A stretch of DNA of 64,000 bases from Phalacrocorax aristotelis (Eukaryota; Chordata; Aves; Suliformes; Phalacrocoracidae): assembly GCF_949628215.1 (NCBI RefSeq), contig NW_027441196.1:248001-312000 (forward strand). The letters run 5' to 3'. Numbering within the stretch: the stretch's first letter is position 1; the number at the start of each line of letters is the position of its first letter. The notes beneath the pieces were generated by a model that saw nothing but the letters and a program-made list of their open reading frames with translations, was not told the origin of the DNA and did not search any database. Shown piece by piece: positions 23,020 through 35,600 of the stretch. The position numbers and the translations under genes are program-made.

Positions 23020-24785
23020 CTCACAGTGCGCCCTCCCCACCCACCCAGCCACGCCCATGGGGTGCCACCCCGCCCCTAAGCACTGCTCCCCTGGAGCACC
23101 CCACCCCACTTGTCACCTCGGGAGGGGGACTTTCACAGCCTGGCCAGCGCTGCCCCTCTGTCCACCCCTGTGATCTCTGCTGCAGAGTTTCTTTGCGTTT
23201 CCTTCCCCACTCTGTGATGGAGCAGCCAGATGCAGCAGACTTGTGAACACAAGGGATTTCTCCTTCCAGGTCCGCTAGAGCCCAATCAGGTGGACTCTCG
23301 CACCCAGGAGGCTCGTCCTATCCCAGCCTGATGGATGTGGCTGCTGCTGTTGCCGTGTGTGTGTCCGAGAGACTTGCGCTGCTTTCCAAAGGGCCAGACA
23401 CACCAACACACGCGCAGACTTACACAATTAATGTGACCGGCAAAAGAGATGGGCACAGTCGGAGCAATGCCTTTGCCAGCACCCATGTATACGCAACCAC
23501 TGCTTAGATAAACACGAACACAGCCCGGTCCTTTTCTGCCTTTCCAGATGAGCAGGGCTGGATGTTTACTGGTGAAACATAAACACACCTTCACTCCCTA
23601 GATTCATAAGCGCAGTGTGTTCATAGATTCCTCCAATAACAGCGTGGAAATCAAGTCCCTGCAATATCCGTGGCTGGCTGTCAAGCTCCTCACCCAGTCA
23701 TGGGTGCAAACCTTGGGCCTTTCTAGGTAGAATGTAGGACTTTGAAATATGGCACTCCTTGAAAACGTTGCTCGTTCAGTAGTGGGTTGACTTGTTCCTG
23801 GCTGGCAAACTGAAGAGCACCGTGAGGTCAGGCTGCCAAAAGCCGAGCTGGTGCTCTTGAGGAGAATGCCCATCGACTGTAAATAGGGAAATCTGGCATG
23901 CTTTCGAAAACCTGGTGCGCAACACAACACTGCTGTTTCAAAAGAGCATTAAAAGAGTATATTTAAAAGAGCATTAACAGCATCGTGAATATTTACACAC
24001 AATCTCCAGGTGCAGACCGCCTTCCCTGGGGAGAAGGGACATGCTATTCACATAAACAGCCGATGTCTTTCCCTGTTTTCAATATCCCTGGGCAGCTGAG
24101 ACATTGCCTGCGGACGTAGATGAGAGCCCCCAGCCCCTGGAGGGGGGGCTGGAGGATGGGCACGTCAAAGGGGCCTGATGGGAGCCCTGCAGGGCCTCAT
24201 CCCTTGGACCAACGGGCACCTTCCCTTGTCACACAGAGCGTCTCATGGGCTGGAAAAGGGATGCTCTGCAGAGTTGCTGGCAAGTCTCTGGAGAAGAGCT
24301 TCCCCCTCCGCCTCTCCCAAGGCCTCTCTCAGCTCCAGCGCCCTTCCCAAGGACAGCCGCAGCAGGTGGGTGCAGGCAGCACTGCAGGGAAGGACAGGCA
24401 GCGGCCACAAGAGTCGGCACTGCGGGAAAGGCGGCACCCCGGAGAGCCTGCCGGGGTCCCCAGTGTGTGCGAGACAGTGCCCAGGAGGGTGGTTTTAAAT
24501 CTAGGCTACCCCCTGTCTAACCATCTATGTGAGAGTACAACCTGACCCGGTGTGACACATAACACCAGCGCTGTGAAGAGATGTGACGTTCAAATGAAAA
24601 ATGGGACAGTTTGAACAGCTTTTAGTAGCCTGCAGGAAGCAAAAGGGGAAGCGCTGTATATAGAACAAAAAAACAGACTGAATAAATTTCTGAACCTGCT
24701 GTGAGAAGTTATGCCATATCGAAGTGCACGTCTGCAAGCCCTGCGCTGCACTATGTGAGCCCTGCTCACATGCAGTGATCTGGCT
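23020..24785. other. Unassigned intergenic sequence
   Basis: Mixed-composition DNA between the membrane-protein candidate and duplicated block A copy 2. ORFs of 60-141 codons overlap on both strands with no domain, splice or repeat signature I recognise. Confidence 0.5.
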
Positions 24786-26191
24786 GATGGGGCAGAGTGT
24801 ACCCTCGGACAGCTTGCAGGTGGCACAGAAGTGGGAGGAGAGGCCCATGCGCCGGCGGGTCGTGCTGCCGACCAGAGGGGCCCTGAGAGGCTGGAGAAAG
24901 GGGCTGACAGGACCCTCATGCAGCTCACCCCGGGGAAGGGCAAAGTCCCGCACCTGGGAAGGAACAAGCCCTTGCACCAGTACACGCTGGGGGACACCCA
25001 GCTGGAAAGCAGCTGTGCAGACTCCTGGGGACATGGTGGACCCCCAGCTGACCAGTTTGGAGCCGGCAAAGTGCTCCTGGGGCACAGGCGGCTAACTGAG
25101 TCCTGGGCTGCAGTAGGCAAGGCATCAGCAGGAGATGGAGGGAGGTGACCCTTCCCCTGTGCTGTGTCCAGCTCTGGGCTCCCCAGTGCAAGACTCACAG
25201 AGCCATACTGGAGAGACTCCCCGCCCAGTTTCCGTTGGGGTCGGACCGTTGGAGCCAACCGCCACCAGTGCCGGCAGGACGGAGCTGTGCTGGCGTGGAG
25301 CAGCGCTGGGAGGAGGCAGAGTCTGGCGTCGGTCTCGGACTAGCAAGCCGGTGACTTTAGAGCAGAACACACTTTTCTCTGGACTTTGGGTAGGAAAAAA
25401 CAGCCTTCACTGAGTGGTCTGGGAGGTGGTTAACAGATTGACTTTCAGCCTGAAGTCCTTCAATCTCTGCTAATTGAATATGGTGCCTGTGCAGATGGGA
25501 TACACTGTGCAATGTCACTAATTTTTCCTGTCGTCTCTAACCCAAAACTCAAACAAAGTCCTGTCCCCTCGGCTCCTTATCTGAGCGTAGACAAGAGTCA
25601 CCTTAACTTAATGGAACGTCAAGATTCACTCTATTTTTATCACCTTAGAATATGCAACAAATAAATACTTCCTTATTACTCAGCTTTCCAGAACGTGATT
25701 TGGTTTGACTTGCTAGAATCCAGGTGGGGATTTGCTTGTCTGTAGTGCTGCAGTGGGATTACTGGCAGCGAGCGTTTGTGTGGTGGTGATGCCTAAAGAG
25801 ACGAGTTGGGTTGGTGCTCCACTGTGTTAGTTTGCCGATCAACCTGATAAATCTCAGAGTTTGAGGTGGAAAGGCAAGCTGTGTGCTGACGTAAGCGTAT
25901 AGCCTGTGAGTTACTTATGTTTGTGAAAAAATGACATCGTTTTGTAAGTCTTATTTCTTAAATCTAAGTAAGCTGGGAACAGGGAAAGTAAAGGTTCAGA
26001 AGGATCACGTCACACCTTGAATCTGTGTCTACCAAAGTGATTTGCAATCGAATGTAGTTGTAACTCTCCGTTGCCTCAGGGAGTTTTTCTACACCACAAA
26101 GAAGTGGTTCACTTTTGAACGTGAAGAACATGAAGAACCTTTGGTGGGGAAATTTGGTTGTTGTGTGGTAAAGGTTATGAAGAGTCCTCGT
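24786..26191 (+). repeat. Segmental duplication A, copy 2
   Basis: Second copy of 1-1406, nearly identical. At 26191 the match to copy 1 ends and the sequence switches directly into the 231-bp repeat R1, marking a rearrangement breakpoint. The left end at 24786 is only the limit set by the window, because copy 1 begins at position 1. Confidence 0.95.
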
Positions 26192-26421
26192 TCCTGTGGT
26201 GGCCACGGGAATTCTGTGCTCAGGATGTGCCAGGGCAAAGCTGCATATGCAGAGCTCCTGCAGGTGACTGAAGCCCCTGCCATTCTGCAGTTCCCTAAGC
26301 GAGCTGCAATCCGCCAGCAAACTCCGGCCCATCTCAGTGAGCACACCTGTAGCCGTGCCCACAATTCTGAAGTCTGCCACAAACTGAGAGGGGCCTCAGC
26401 GTGAAGCGCAGGGAACCTCCA
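26191..26421 (+). repeat. 231-bp direct repeat R1, on the 3' side of ADCY10
   Basis: It matches 43505-43734 in the same orientation with about four differences, including one single-base deletion in the other copy (CCGCC against CGCC near 26312). It begins at the block A breakpoint and ends about 200 bp beyond the ADCY10 stop codon. No mobile-element ends or gene were recognised in it. Confidence 0.95.
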
Positions 26422-26623
26422 GATGCAAACCCTTCTCACGCCAAAGCCATTGGCAGGCAGCCGGAGGGGACAAGCCAAAGGAATTCTGCCACTAGAAGGA
26501 GTGCTGCCAGCTGGAAGGGACGGCGGAGGGGACATATGACCTACCTGCGTGCTATGTCCCCACATTTTTCCCCAGTGCCTAGGAAAGAAAGGCCCGACAG
26601 CAAAGGTCATGATAAAAGAGGTA
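26422..26623. other. Short spacer between R1 and ADCY10 3' end
   Basis: Probable ADCY10 3' flank. The cleavage site should fall in its right part, since ATTAAA on the minus strand lies at 26624-26629. Nothing else is visible. Confidence 0.5.
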
Positions 26624-26629
26624 TTTAAT
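26624..26629 (-). terminator. ADCY10: ADCY10 poly(A) signal overlapping the stop codon
   Basis: On the minus strand ATTAAA shares its first base with the last base of the TAA stop (26629-26631). No canonical AATAAA is seen nearby, so the 3' UTR is likely to be very short. Confidence 0.5.
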
Positions 26630-29600
26630 TAGATTAGTTCATCTCCACCCCTGCAGTGGGCATCTGCTGCCCGACAGGAGTCCGCTGCCCTGTCCGTGTT
26701 GGCCTTCATGCGCGCTGCCAGGCGGGAGAACGTCTGCCTGCTGGAAGTGCCCTCCAGGCTGAAGAGCTGCTCCAGTAAGGAAAGGCAGCAGCTCTGCTGC
26801 AGCAGCCAGGCTAGCCTCTTCCTCCTGCCACACAAGAGAAAGTGATGGGCCCAGAGGCTCTAGCTGTACAGTGCTAAAGCGACCAGGGCGGGGGGAGAGC
26901 AGGGCGGTGGACAAGCCGGTTACACCTCCTCGGAGGAAAGGGGGCTGATGGAAGGAGGGCTGCTGGAGCAGAAGGCAGCAAACAAAGATGTGCCGCCGGG
27001 GGAAGCTGACCGCTTGAGAGGGCGTGTTGGCACTACGGCCTCAGGTTAGGTGTGGCCTCAAGACTGGGCTCAAGCAGCTCTGGGCCTGGATGCTTGGGAC
27101 CAGGTGGGAAATGGCTCTTCCTCCCCTGGCTTCTCACTTCTGCTTCTTACCGGGCCTCCTGCGGAAGGGAGGCTGCTCTTCTGGCAACGTAAGCGGCACA
27201 CTGCAACTTTTCCACCTGAGACTTGACCAAGGCTCCAACGGTGGTCCGGGGGAACTTCCTTTTGAGCAGGCTCAAAGCCTCCAGGATCATTTTCTTTGCC
27301 AGCTCCATGCGTCCCATACGATAGCAGACCTGCAAGGGAAAAGGGAAACGTCCCGATGGGGACCAGTGGCCCAAGAGACTGCAGGAATCTGCCAGTGGCT
27401 GCAGATGCCCCAGGGACATCCCCTGCAACTGGGGAAGGCGTCCAGCTCTGTCCCCCGGAGATCCCGCCAGACCTCTCCGTCTCTTTACCTCCCCTTTGAG
27501 GCTGAAGAAGGTGGCCTCTTCAAAGCGGGCTATCACATTCGCTTTCTTGTCTACGGAGTTCCTCAGGACCTCCGCTTCATTCAGCTTCACGAGGGCCTTT
27601 GTGCAAGCACACAGAGAGCAGCAGGTGAGCGTGGGTGCAGAGCCCACAGCCAGCCTTGCCCTTCTCCCTTGCCTCTGGCGTCTGTCTTAAGAGGGCCTGT
27701 TCCTCCCCCTCGGTGATGCCCGCTCAAACACAGTCACACTGGCTCAGAGCACAGGCACCACTGATCCTTCAGACCGCCTCCCTGCTAACGCCCCTCGTCC
27801 TAAGGGCACAGTGCCCTGTGCCTCTTGCCGCAGAAGAGGCAAAGCAGGGGAAGAAGTCAGGGTCTGAGCCCAGCGTTTCCCTTCTGAGGCCCCACAGAGG
27901 CATGCCCTGTTGCAACGGGGAAGTTGTCCTGCCCAGAGCCAGGCGACTGAGAGGACTCCGTGCACAGAGGGTGCTGGCAAGCAGGGCAACTCACCATGTC
28001 GCTGTTGGAGACATGCAGGTAGGCAGCCGCACACTCCAGAAGGTAGTAGAAGGCTCTGGCAGCATCGCCCATTGCCATGTAGTGGCGAGCCAAAGGCACC
28101 AGCACCGATTCCACGATGGCTTTGCACTCACAGGAGCATGCGCCGCTGTCCTTCCCATCGGCCTTGCTGGGCACCTCAGTTGTCTGTTCGCTCTTTGCCA
28201 CAGGCCGCCCTGCCACACTAGTCAGAGGACGGTTCCCAGGGGAAGAAGAGAGCAAAGAATACACAGGCATCACTTAGAGTGGTCTTTCTCCCCACACAGA
28301 CGACAGAAAAAGCCCTTTGTTCAAAGCAGAGCGTGAGGCCACGGGCAGGCGTGACTCATGCAGGTGCTCCTCCCCTGCAGATTTTGCCAGCGCTGCTCGG
28401 TAGGAACTGGAAAGCAAGGGCTGCTCCGGTGACGTGTGACCATTGCCCTGAGCCCATGGGCTTCCTCAAGCACTCTCTCATCTCCATGGCCATCTCCTCC
28501 CAGCTCCCACCCCACAGACAGCCTCTTCCCTAAGCTACAGTCACAACCGGCAGCCAGATTCCCGAGTTTCCTTTGCCTCCTGTGGAGACCCTGTGCTCAC
28601 TGGCTTCAAAAATAACCAAAACCTGGTCTGCTCACCCAAAATCCTCCCCCATGAAAGCCTGCTGCTGCCGCCGCAGTGCATCTTCAGCATCTGGCGAGAA
28701 CACAGGGGGTTAGACACCTCCTCGCGTACGCCGGGGTAAGAGCTGCTCTCCCTCTCCCAGCGGGGCTTGCAAGGATCCTTGCAAGGGTCCCAACACACTG
28801 AGGAAAGCCTGCAGTGGTCATCCTCACCTCCTGGGCTTGTCCCTAGCAGATCTACTCCCACCCGATCCCCAGCACACACCCCTGGGCTCCTGGAGGGCCC
28901 GGGCTGTGGAGCACGGCGCACAGCATACCCTCAGTGGCGTGGGTCCTATCCCTCTTCAGCTGCTCTCCTGCAAGCACCAAGGTCTCCCAGCTGCGTGAGT
29001 CGCCCTGGTCAGCAGAGCCCTGGCACCTCCCTCCATCCTGGGTGCTGGTGACGGCGAAGCGGTGGAAGGCAACAAACTCTCCTTGGCCGCAGCTCTTGCA
29101 TTTGTGCGCGTGCCGCTCCAGGAAGGCGGCACACGTGCGGTGCAAGGCGACCCGCTGTCTCTTGGGCCACAGCTGGTAGGCAGCCTCCTGCAGCAGCACG
29201 ACACGGAAGGCCAGAGCGCCAGACTGCTGCACCACGGTCATCCTCAGAGCGGGCGTCTCCACATCTGCAAGGCAAAGGGCCTTTGCATCAGCCCCAGCTG
29301 GGGCCAAGGCTCAGGGCCATCCCAGCCGGGACACCAAAGTCACGCCTTGGGGCGCACCCTCGGCAGCAAACCTGCACTGCTGCACACCGAGCCTTGCAGC
29401 ACGGGGTGGAAGGGCCCACCTTGCCTTGCTTGACGCTAGCACGGCCCTGGGGACACAGTGCTCAGCTGCGCTCCAGGCAGCAGCTGGGGATGTTGCTGCC
29501 AGCCAAAGCGAGCCCTGGCCCGCGCTTTCTCCCTGCTCTTGGCAAGGCAGTCCCCAGCCTCCTGAGCTTCCCGCCCTGCTCCACAGGGGAATCAAAGCTG

Positions 29601-32600
29601 AGTGAAAGCCTGTCAAAGGGCCCGGGGCTCTCTGGAGGCCATCTTTGGTCTGGACGCTGCAGGCGGCCCGCAGAGGATGTCAGGGGTTCCACAAGCCCTC
29701 CTATGCCTGCGCTATAAGCAGCGCCTGGAGGCCGCGGAGCAGAGGCACTTGGGACGGCTGGTGGGAACTCCCCTCCACCACAAAGCTCGTGTGCTTTGAG
29801 ATCGGCTCGTAAGATCTTTGCACAACCCCTCCTGAACAGCCATGCCTGCCTGAGCTCCACCCAGCCATCACCGGGGGCGGGGGCAGGGGGGGAGCGCACC
29901 ATGCCCGGGGGAGCCCATCAGGACACAGCTGGGAGCTCCCTTGTCCACCTCACTGCTACCACTTACCGCTCTCCGCCTGCACAGAGGTGCCTGGCCTCTT
30001 GGTAGGATCTTGGACATCTTCTGGCACCTCTGTGTTTTTCAGCCACTTAAGGATGTTGTCCTTCACCAGCATGGTCAACACACAATTCACCTTGTGCCTC
30101 ATGTCAGCCGGAAGGACGTGCAAGAGCAGCTGGGTGGTAAACACGGGCCCGATGACAGCCGCATACTTCAAAACGGTCTGCTTCAGCGGCTTTAGCTGGT
30201 CCAGCTGAGACAGCGCAATCTCTGCCAGAAAGAAGCAACACATCTCTCTCTCGCCTCTTCCCCATGCTCAGGCTGGAGAGTTTCAACACAGGAAACGGGG
30301 TAGATGTTGGCCTCCTCTCCTCGGGACTGCACCTGCTGGGCAATCGCAACCCAGGGCAGGCGTCTTCAAAATGGCTCCGCTCCTGCTGCAGCCACCGGCC
30401 ACAAGGCCTGGGGAAAAGCGAGACGCTCAAACGCACGCTCCCCCACCAAGGGTGAGGAGGGCAGGACCCAGCAGGTCCATGCAGCCCATGATGCGCCCTA
30501 CCAGGTCTGGAGTAGGTTTTTGCCCTACAGTGCGCACAGAGAACAGAGAACTTTCCCCAGCCCAGAGGTGGACTCGGAGCTCCACACAACGATTGTCTGA
30601 ACGTGGCCAGACGATACTACTCCTTTCTTTTCCATTTCTTCCTGTTCTTTTTGGACAAAACCGCTTTACAGCAGGAATGCTTTAGCGTGACATTTCTTCC
30701 AGGATCATACAAATGGGGGTGGCTAGAGAGGAGGGACACTCATCGACAGTTCCCAAGCTGAGAGGGTGACTCTGCAGCACACAGATGCCTAGCCTCCCTC
30801 TAGCTGATGCCCCGCGAAGGGGCCCCAGCACAGCTGCGAGCCGCCAGAGCGGCGCTCGGACCCTCACCTTTCAAGGTGACGGGCAGCACGGTGTTCTCCA
30901 GGTTCACGTCCGGTCTGATGGTGCAGACCCTGCCATCACTCCCTGCGCTGGAGCTCGACGTTGCTGCAAGACAGTTTCCGCTGCAAGCGCGTCTTTCGGG
31001 ACATGGTTTAGGAGGTGTTGGGCTGACAGTTGGACTTGACGATCTTAGAGGTGTTTTTCAACCTTACTGATTCTATAATGATTCTGTGAATGTAGAGCCC
31101 TCCCAAAGATGTTCTGCCTTCACACCAGCTTTCCCAAACAGTCTCCACAGCCAGGGAAATTGGGAAACTTCTATTACCATCCTTTTCTTCTGTGACCGGC
31201 ACCCTTGTGGGGATTTTATGGTTTTGGATTCAAGATTCCTGGGCCTGTCCCTCACCTCAAGCTGGGATTTGTTCTCAAGGGAGCTGCCCTATGGCCAAGG
31301 TAAATTACAGGCCCATTAGAATGCCTAAGAAACACCAGGATCAAATGTGCTCCGGAACAATTTCCCCCGCGTTTTAGCACCCAACTCCTGCCCCAGGAAT
31401 TTAGGCCCCTCCAAGCCACCAGAAGTCGCTAGCCCCTGCTTTGGCTCACAACGGTAAGGCACGCAGGAGCCCACGCCTCTGCCAGGCCAAGTTCTGCACT
31501 GCTGCAAGATGTGACTCTGCCCAGATCCACGGGGGAATGACGGGGCAAGACCGTGCCGCAGAGAATGCGCCACAGCAACGCGCTAGTCGGCAGCAAAGGT
31601 GCTTACCGACCAGGCTCTCCCAGCTGCCCTCTGCTTTTTCACCCCGCCTCCGGGTGTGGAACAAGAGCATGTCGTTGCGACGAAGGCAGCGCAGCAGCTC
31701 CTCGCAGTAATACGGGATCCCCAAGCTTCTTTGGATCAGGAACCTGGACAGGGGCAGACCCAGCAATGAGCAGCACAAGGAAAGTAAGGTGGAACACCGT
31801 TCAGGGGGGCCGCGACTCCCTCGGGCATAACAGAGTAGCCAGCATCTCCGTCACAGCCACACCTCACTTTTGAAAGGGGCGCTGGCTTGGCCTTTTGGGC
31901 CCCCCTGAACCTCCAGCCTTGGCTGAAGTCCACGCCAAAAGAGAGGCGGACAATGCCCAAAGCACGGAGCAGCGAGCCCTGCCTTTCCTCTCCTCGGGAG
32001 CCTAGATCCTCCCTGGCAGCAGGACGGACCTCTGCCCCAGGGAATCTCCCCCACAGCCCGGCCACCTAGACCAAGGCCGTTTCGCACCCCAGACACGCTT
32101 GGCCTCGGCACTCTTCCTCCCTTCCTCCCTGCGCAACAGCGAAGGGATGACACCTCCCACGCTCTGTGTCTGGGGAGTTGCCCGCTCTCAGCTCACACCT
32201 GCCAGGGCGAGGCATAACATGCAACCCCCGTGGGCCCAGTACTCACGGGAGCCAGTGATGCTTCTAGCCGCCCTGCGCTGCCTTTCCTGGGGCGTTGATG
32301 CCCTCCCATGCTCTGCATCGGTTCAAGCCCTCAGGAAGAGCTCCCCTGCCTCCCACTTACCTCGCTAGATCCCTGGAGATGCTGACCACTCCGAGGTCCT
32401 GGCAGACTTTCTGCACCACAGCTGAAGATTTCAGCTTGTCCAGATGACAATAGGTGATGTTCTGGGACATTGCGCTGTCTCCTGCGGCTTTGCAGAAGGC
32501 CTCTGTTCTCACATAGCCCGGGGCTAAGCTCATGACCATGAAGCTGGAGACGTTTTGGAGCACGGGTGACACGATACTCCAGGAGGCAGGGTCGATGAAA

Positions 32601-35600
32601 TGGGCATTGTCGATGACAAATATGCCAAATTCTCCTCCCATGACCTGAAAAAAAGCCAGGTTGTTCTGAGGGGAATCCGGTGCATTTTCAAGTGCCTTCC
32701 AGGGGAGGAGATTTACCCTCTGTCTCTTGAGAGGATTCTCGGAAGTCTCTCCCCAACCCGTTCCCTGCTCAGATGCTGACTGGCTCGTAATTCCGTTGAG
32801 ACTTTAAGGTCACGCCTAATGTCGCTTGCTCCGCAGAAGGAGGGAGCTTGGGCAAGGGAATGCGGAAGACGTCGTTCTTCCTCCAGGGAACATTGCTTTA
32901 TGGGAGGGCGGGGTTGTTTTCCTTCTCTGACCAGGAGGACGGAAGGAGAAATGCTCACCTTCTCTAGCACTTTTGCCCACGTCGAGTGCAATTCCATTAG
33001 CCTTTGAGGTTCACACATCTTGCGAACCTTGTCCGAAACGGGAAACTGGCCAGGAAAAGCAGAGTCAGGGAGAAAGGTCACTCCGGGGCTAGGCACACCT
33101 CCCCACCAAGCAAGACCGCAGAGCAAACCACCTCTGCTGGCCTCAGCACCCTCCCTCTCCCCAGCACAGGGCCAAGAAGCCACAGTGGGGCTTCACCTGG
33201 AGCCTAAAGCAGAGGCCCTCTGCCCAGGGTCTCTGGCAGGCCTCTCGCTCTCACCTCGACAAAGAAAATGCCGTTGAGGAGGCAATAGCTGCTCTCTTCG
33301 ATTATCCCTTCGAGCTTTGCCTGCAACACGCGCTCCTTGTCACTGCGCAGTTCACAGTCCTGGAGGCCCAGGGCTTTGGCCATCAGCTTACGGAGGGCAG
33401 AGAAGGACTGCCTCACGTTGACCTCTAGCAGTTCCATCGCAACTACCCTGCCGTGCAAAAGCAAAAGGGACTGAGATCCCCAACAGCCCGAGCCTTCTAA
33501 GACCAAAGGGGTGGAGATGCCCTTGCAGGGGGCTCTTCAGCCACCCATCTCAAAGTGCTTCCCAGAGAAGCCCGCGCTTTTCACTCCTCGTACGAGAAAG
33601 GGCACACAGGGGCAGCTGGTGCCAAGCCACTGGCAGAGCCAGGTCCGGACCCTGTGTCTCGGCAGCGCCAGCCCAGGTCTCGCTACTTCCCCCCTGCACA
33701 GGAACTCACAGGGCTCAGAGGCAAGGATGGAGCAAGTGGTGAGTTTGCCTTTGGGCTCCAGACCTTAGTACTCTGCCTCCCAGAGCACAGGAAGGCTTTT
33801 CTGCCCCAGTGCTCCTTCTGGGAAACAGGTAGAGGGCAAGCAGAGCTTCTGAGCTGGCCACCCTGCTGTCTGTTGCGTCTGGAGCCAGATGCAAAGCACT
33901 GAGCCTGGGCTCTTCCCGACTATCCGTGCCTGGCCCAGAGGTGAAGGAGGAAAGGCTGTGGCTCAAGAAGCCGCCTCCAACTCCCCAAAGAGGCAGAGGT
34001 GGGAGCAGGGCACGCAGGAGCTCCTAGGGAGTGTCTCCAGGAGGCTTTTTCAGGCCTCTGCAGTCCAAGAGCCAAACGCACTGGCAGAGGGGCTGGAGTG
34101 TTCCACGGTTGTCAGGGGATGGGCAGGGGCAGTGTCCCAAAGCTACAGGTCAAAAACCTGTACCTGTGGCCAGCAGCCTGGCCTAAAGAGGCCAGTTCAG
34201 CAAGTAAGTGGCTCTTTCCGGAGCCCATCGTGCCCTCAAATGCCAGGATGTGGCTTTGCCCAAAATCCTTATAGGCTTTCAAGCAGCTGACAAAAAGGTC
34301 AATCTCCTTCTCCCGACCTGTGAAGACACACAAGGAAACGAGCTGCTGGGGGTGCTGAAAAGCAAAGAGACGTCCCTTTTGCTGCCACCCTCCACCGCAG
34401 TTTCCCTCCCCACCACCACATATAACATGACAGCCTGCCTACACCCAGGCCTCCTTCCATCAAGGCACCAAGCGATTAAAGGCATCCCGAGCGTCCTGAT
34501 GTTTCCGTATCTACACCCAGATGCTGCCAGGAAAGGAACTCTGAGGAGTACAAGGGCGAGAACCCACAAACACTCTCCGTCAGTCTGGCAGAAGGAAACC
34601 TCTCTCCTGAACCCAAAGACAAGGATCAGCTTAGCCCCCGGGCTTGAGCAGCTCCATAGTAGAAAGGAACCTTCCTACCAGGTCTGGAGCACGGCGGGGA
34701 GCACCAGGCACCTCACCCTGCTTTCCACCCCAGAGATATCAAACAAATAGGGACGAACCAGGCAGCACTGCCTTAGGGTCGCTGCAGGCAGCACCATCCC
34801 TGGCAAAAGCTTCTCCCTACCCAGCATGGGACTAAGCGCTACCAAGGGGAAGAAAGTGGCGTTCAGAAGAGCACGGCGTTCTCCACCTACCCAGCAAGGG
34901 AGCGTACTCTGACCTCTCCTTGGTGAGACTCATGTCAAGTATGCTAGAAGCAGGGGAAAAGAAAACACAAGTCAATGAGGTGGGGAGAAGCCAGGGGACA
35001 TAGAGAAGCAGCCTGGCGTGGAGGGGCAGGACGTGTTCCTCGGGTACCGGCTTTTCTTTTGAGCAGCGTGTCACCCCCTGCACGCTCCCCCAGCCAAAGT
35101 TCAAGCTGCACGCTAGGACAGCTTCAAGCATAAAGAAGCCCAACGACCGCAGCAGGGTGGGAGAACGTATCGAGAGTTCATCACCATGGGCCAAACCCAG
35201 AGAACTCGGAGACACGTGAAAGAAGCCAGGGTGTGCTGTTGCCTAGCAGACAGCTTTACCACGTTGGCCAAGAAAAACAAGTGTCTTGGAAAGGAGGACT
35301 TGTGTCCCTGAACGGGTTGGGATGCCAAGTACCTGGCACCTTTGCCTCAAGTCTTCCTGTAGTTCAAAGAGATGGCAATGTTAACATTCAAACCGTCACC
35401 CAAAGAGAAGGGCAAATCCTGGCCCAGAGGAAGAGCTGAGATTTCAGCAGGAAGACATGAGGAAGAGTGTCCCAATGGTCCACCTTTCCCCATGGGAACC
35501 AGACTGGCCCAAAGCTTCCTGCTCGGAAGCAGCTGGGACAAAAAACTCCTTGGGTCAGCATTACCAGGGCACATGGTGGAGCAAGCACAGCACGGAAAGC

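Noticed and set aside
24590-25258. 222-codon minus-strand ORF across the left edge of block A copy 2
   Set aside because: No recognisable domain; rich in Ser, Pro, Ala and Leu; the block A part is open by composition.
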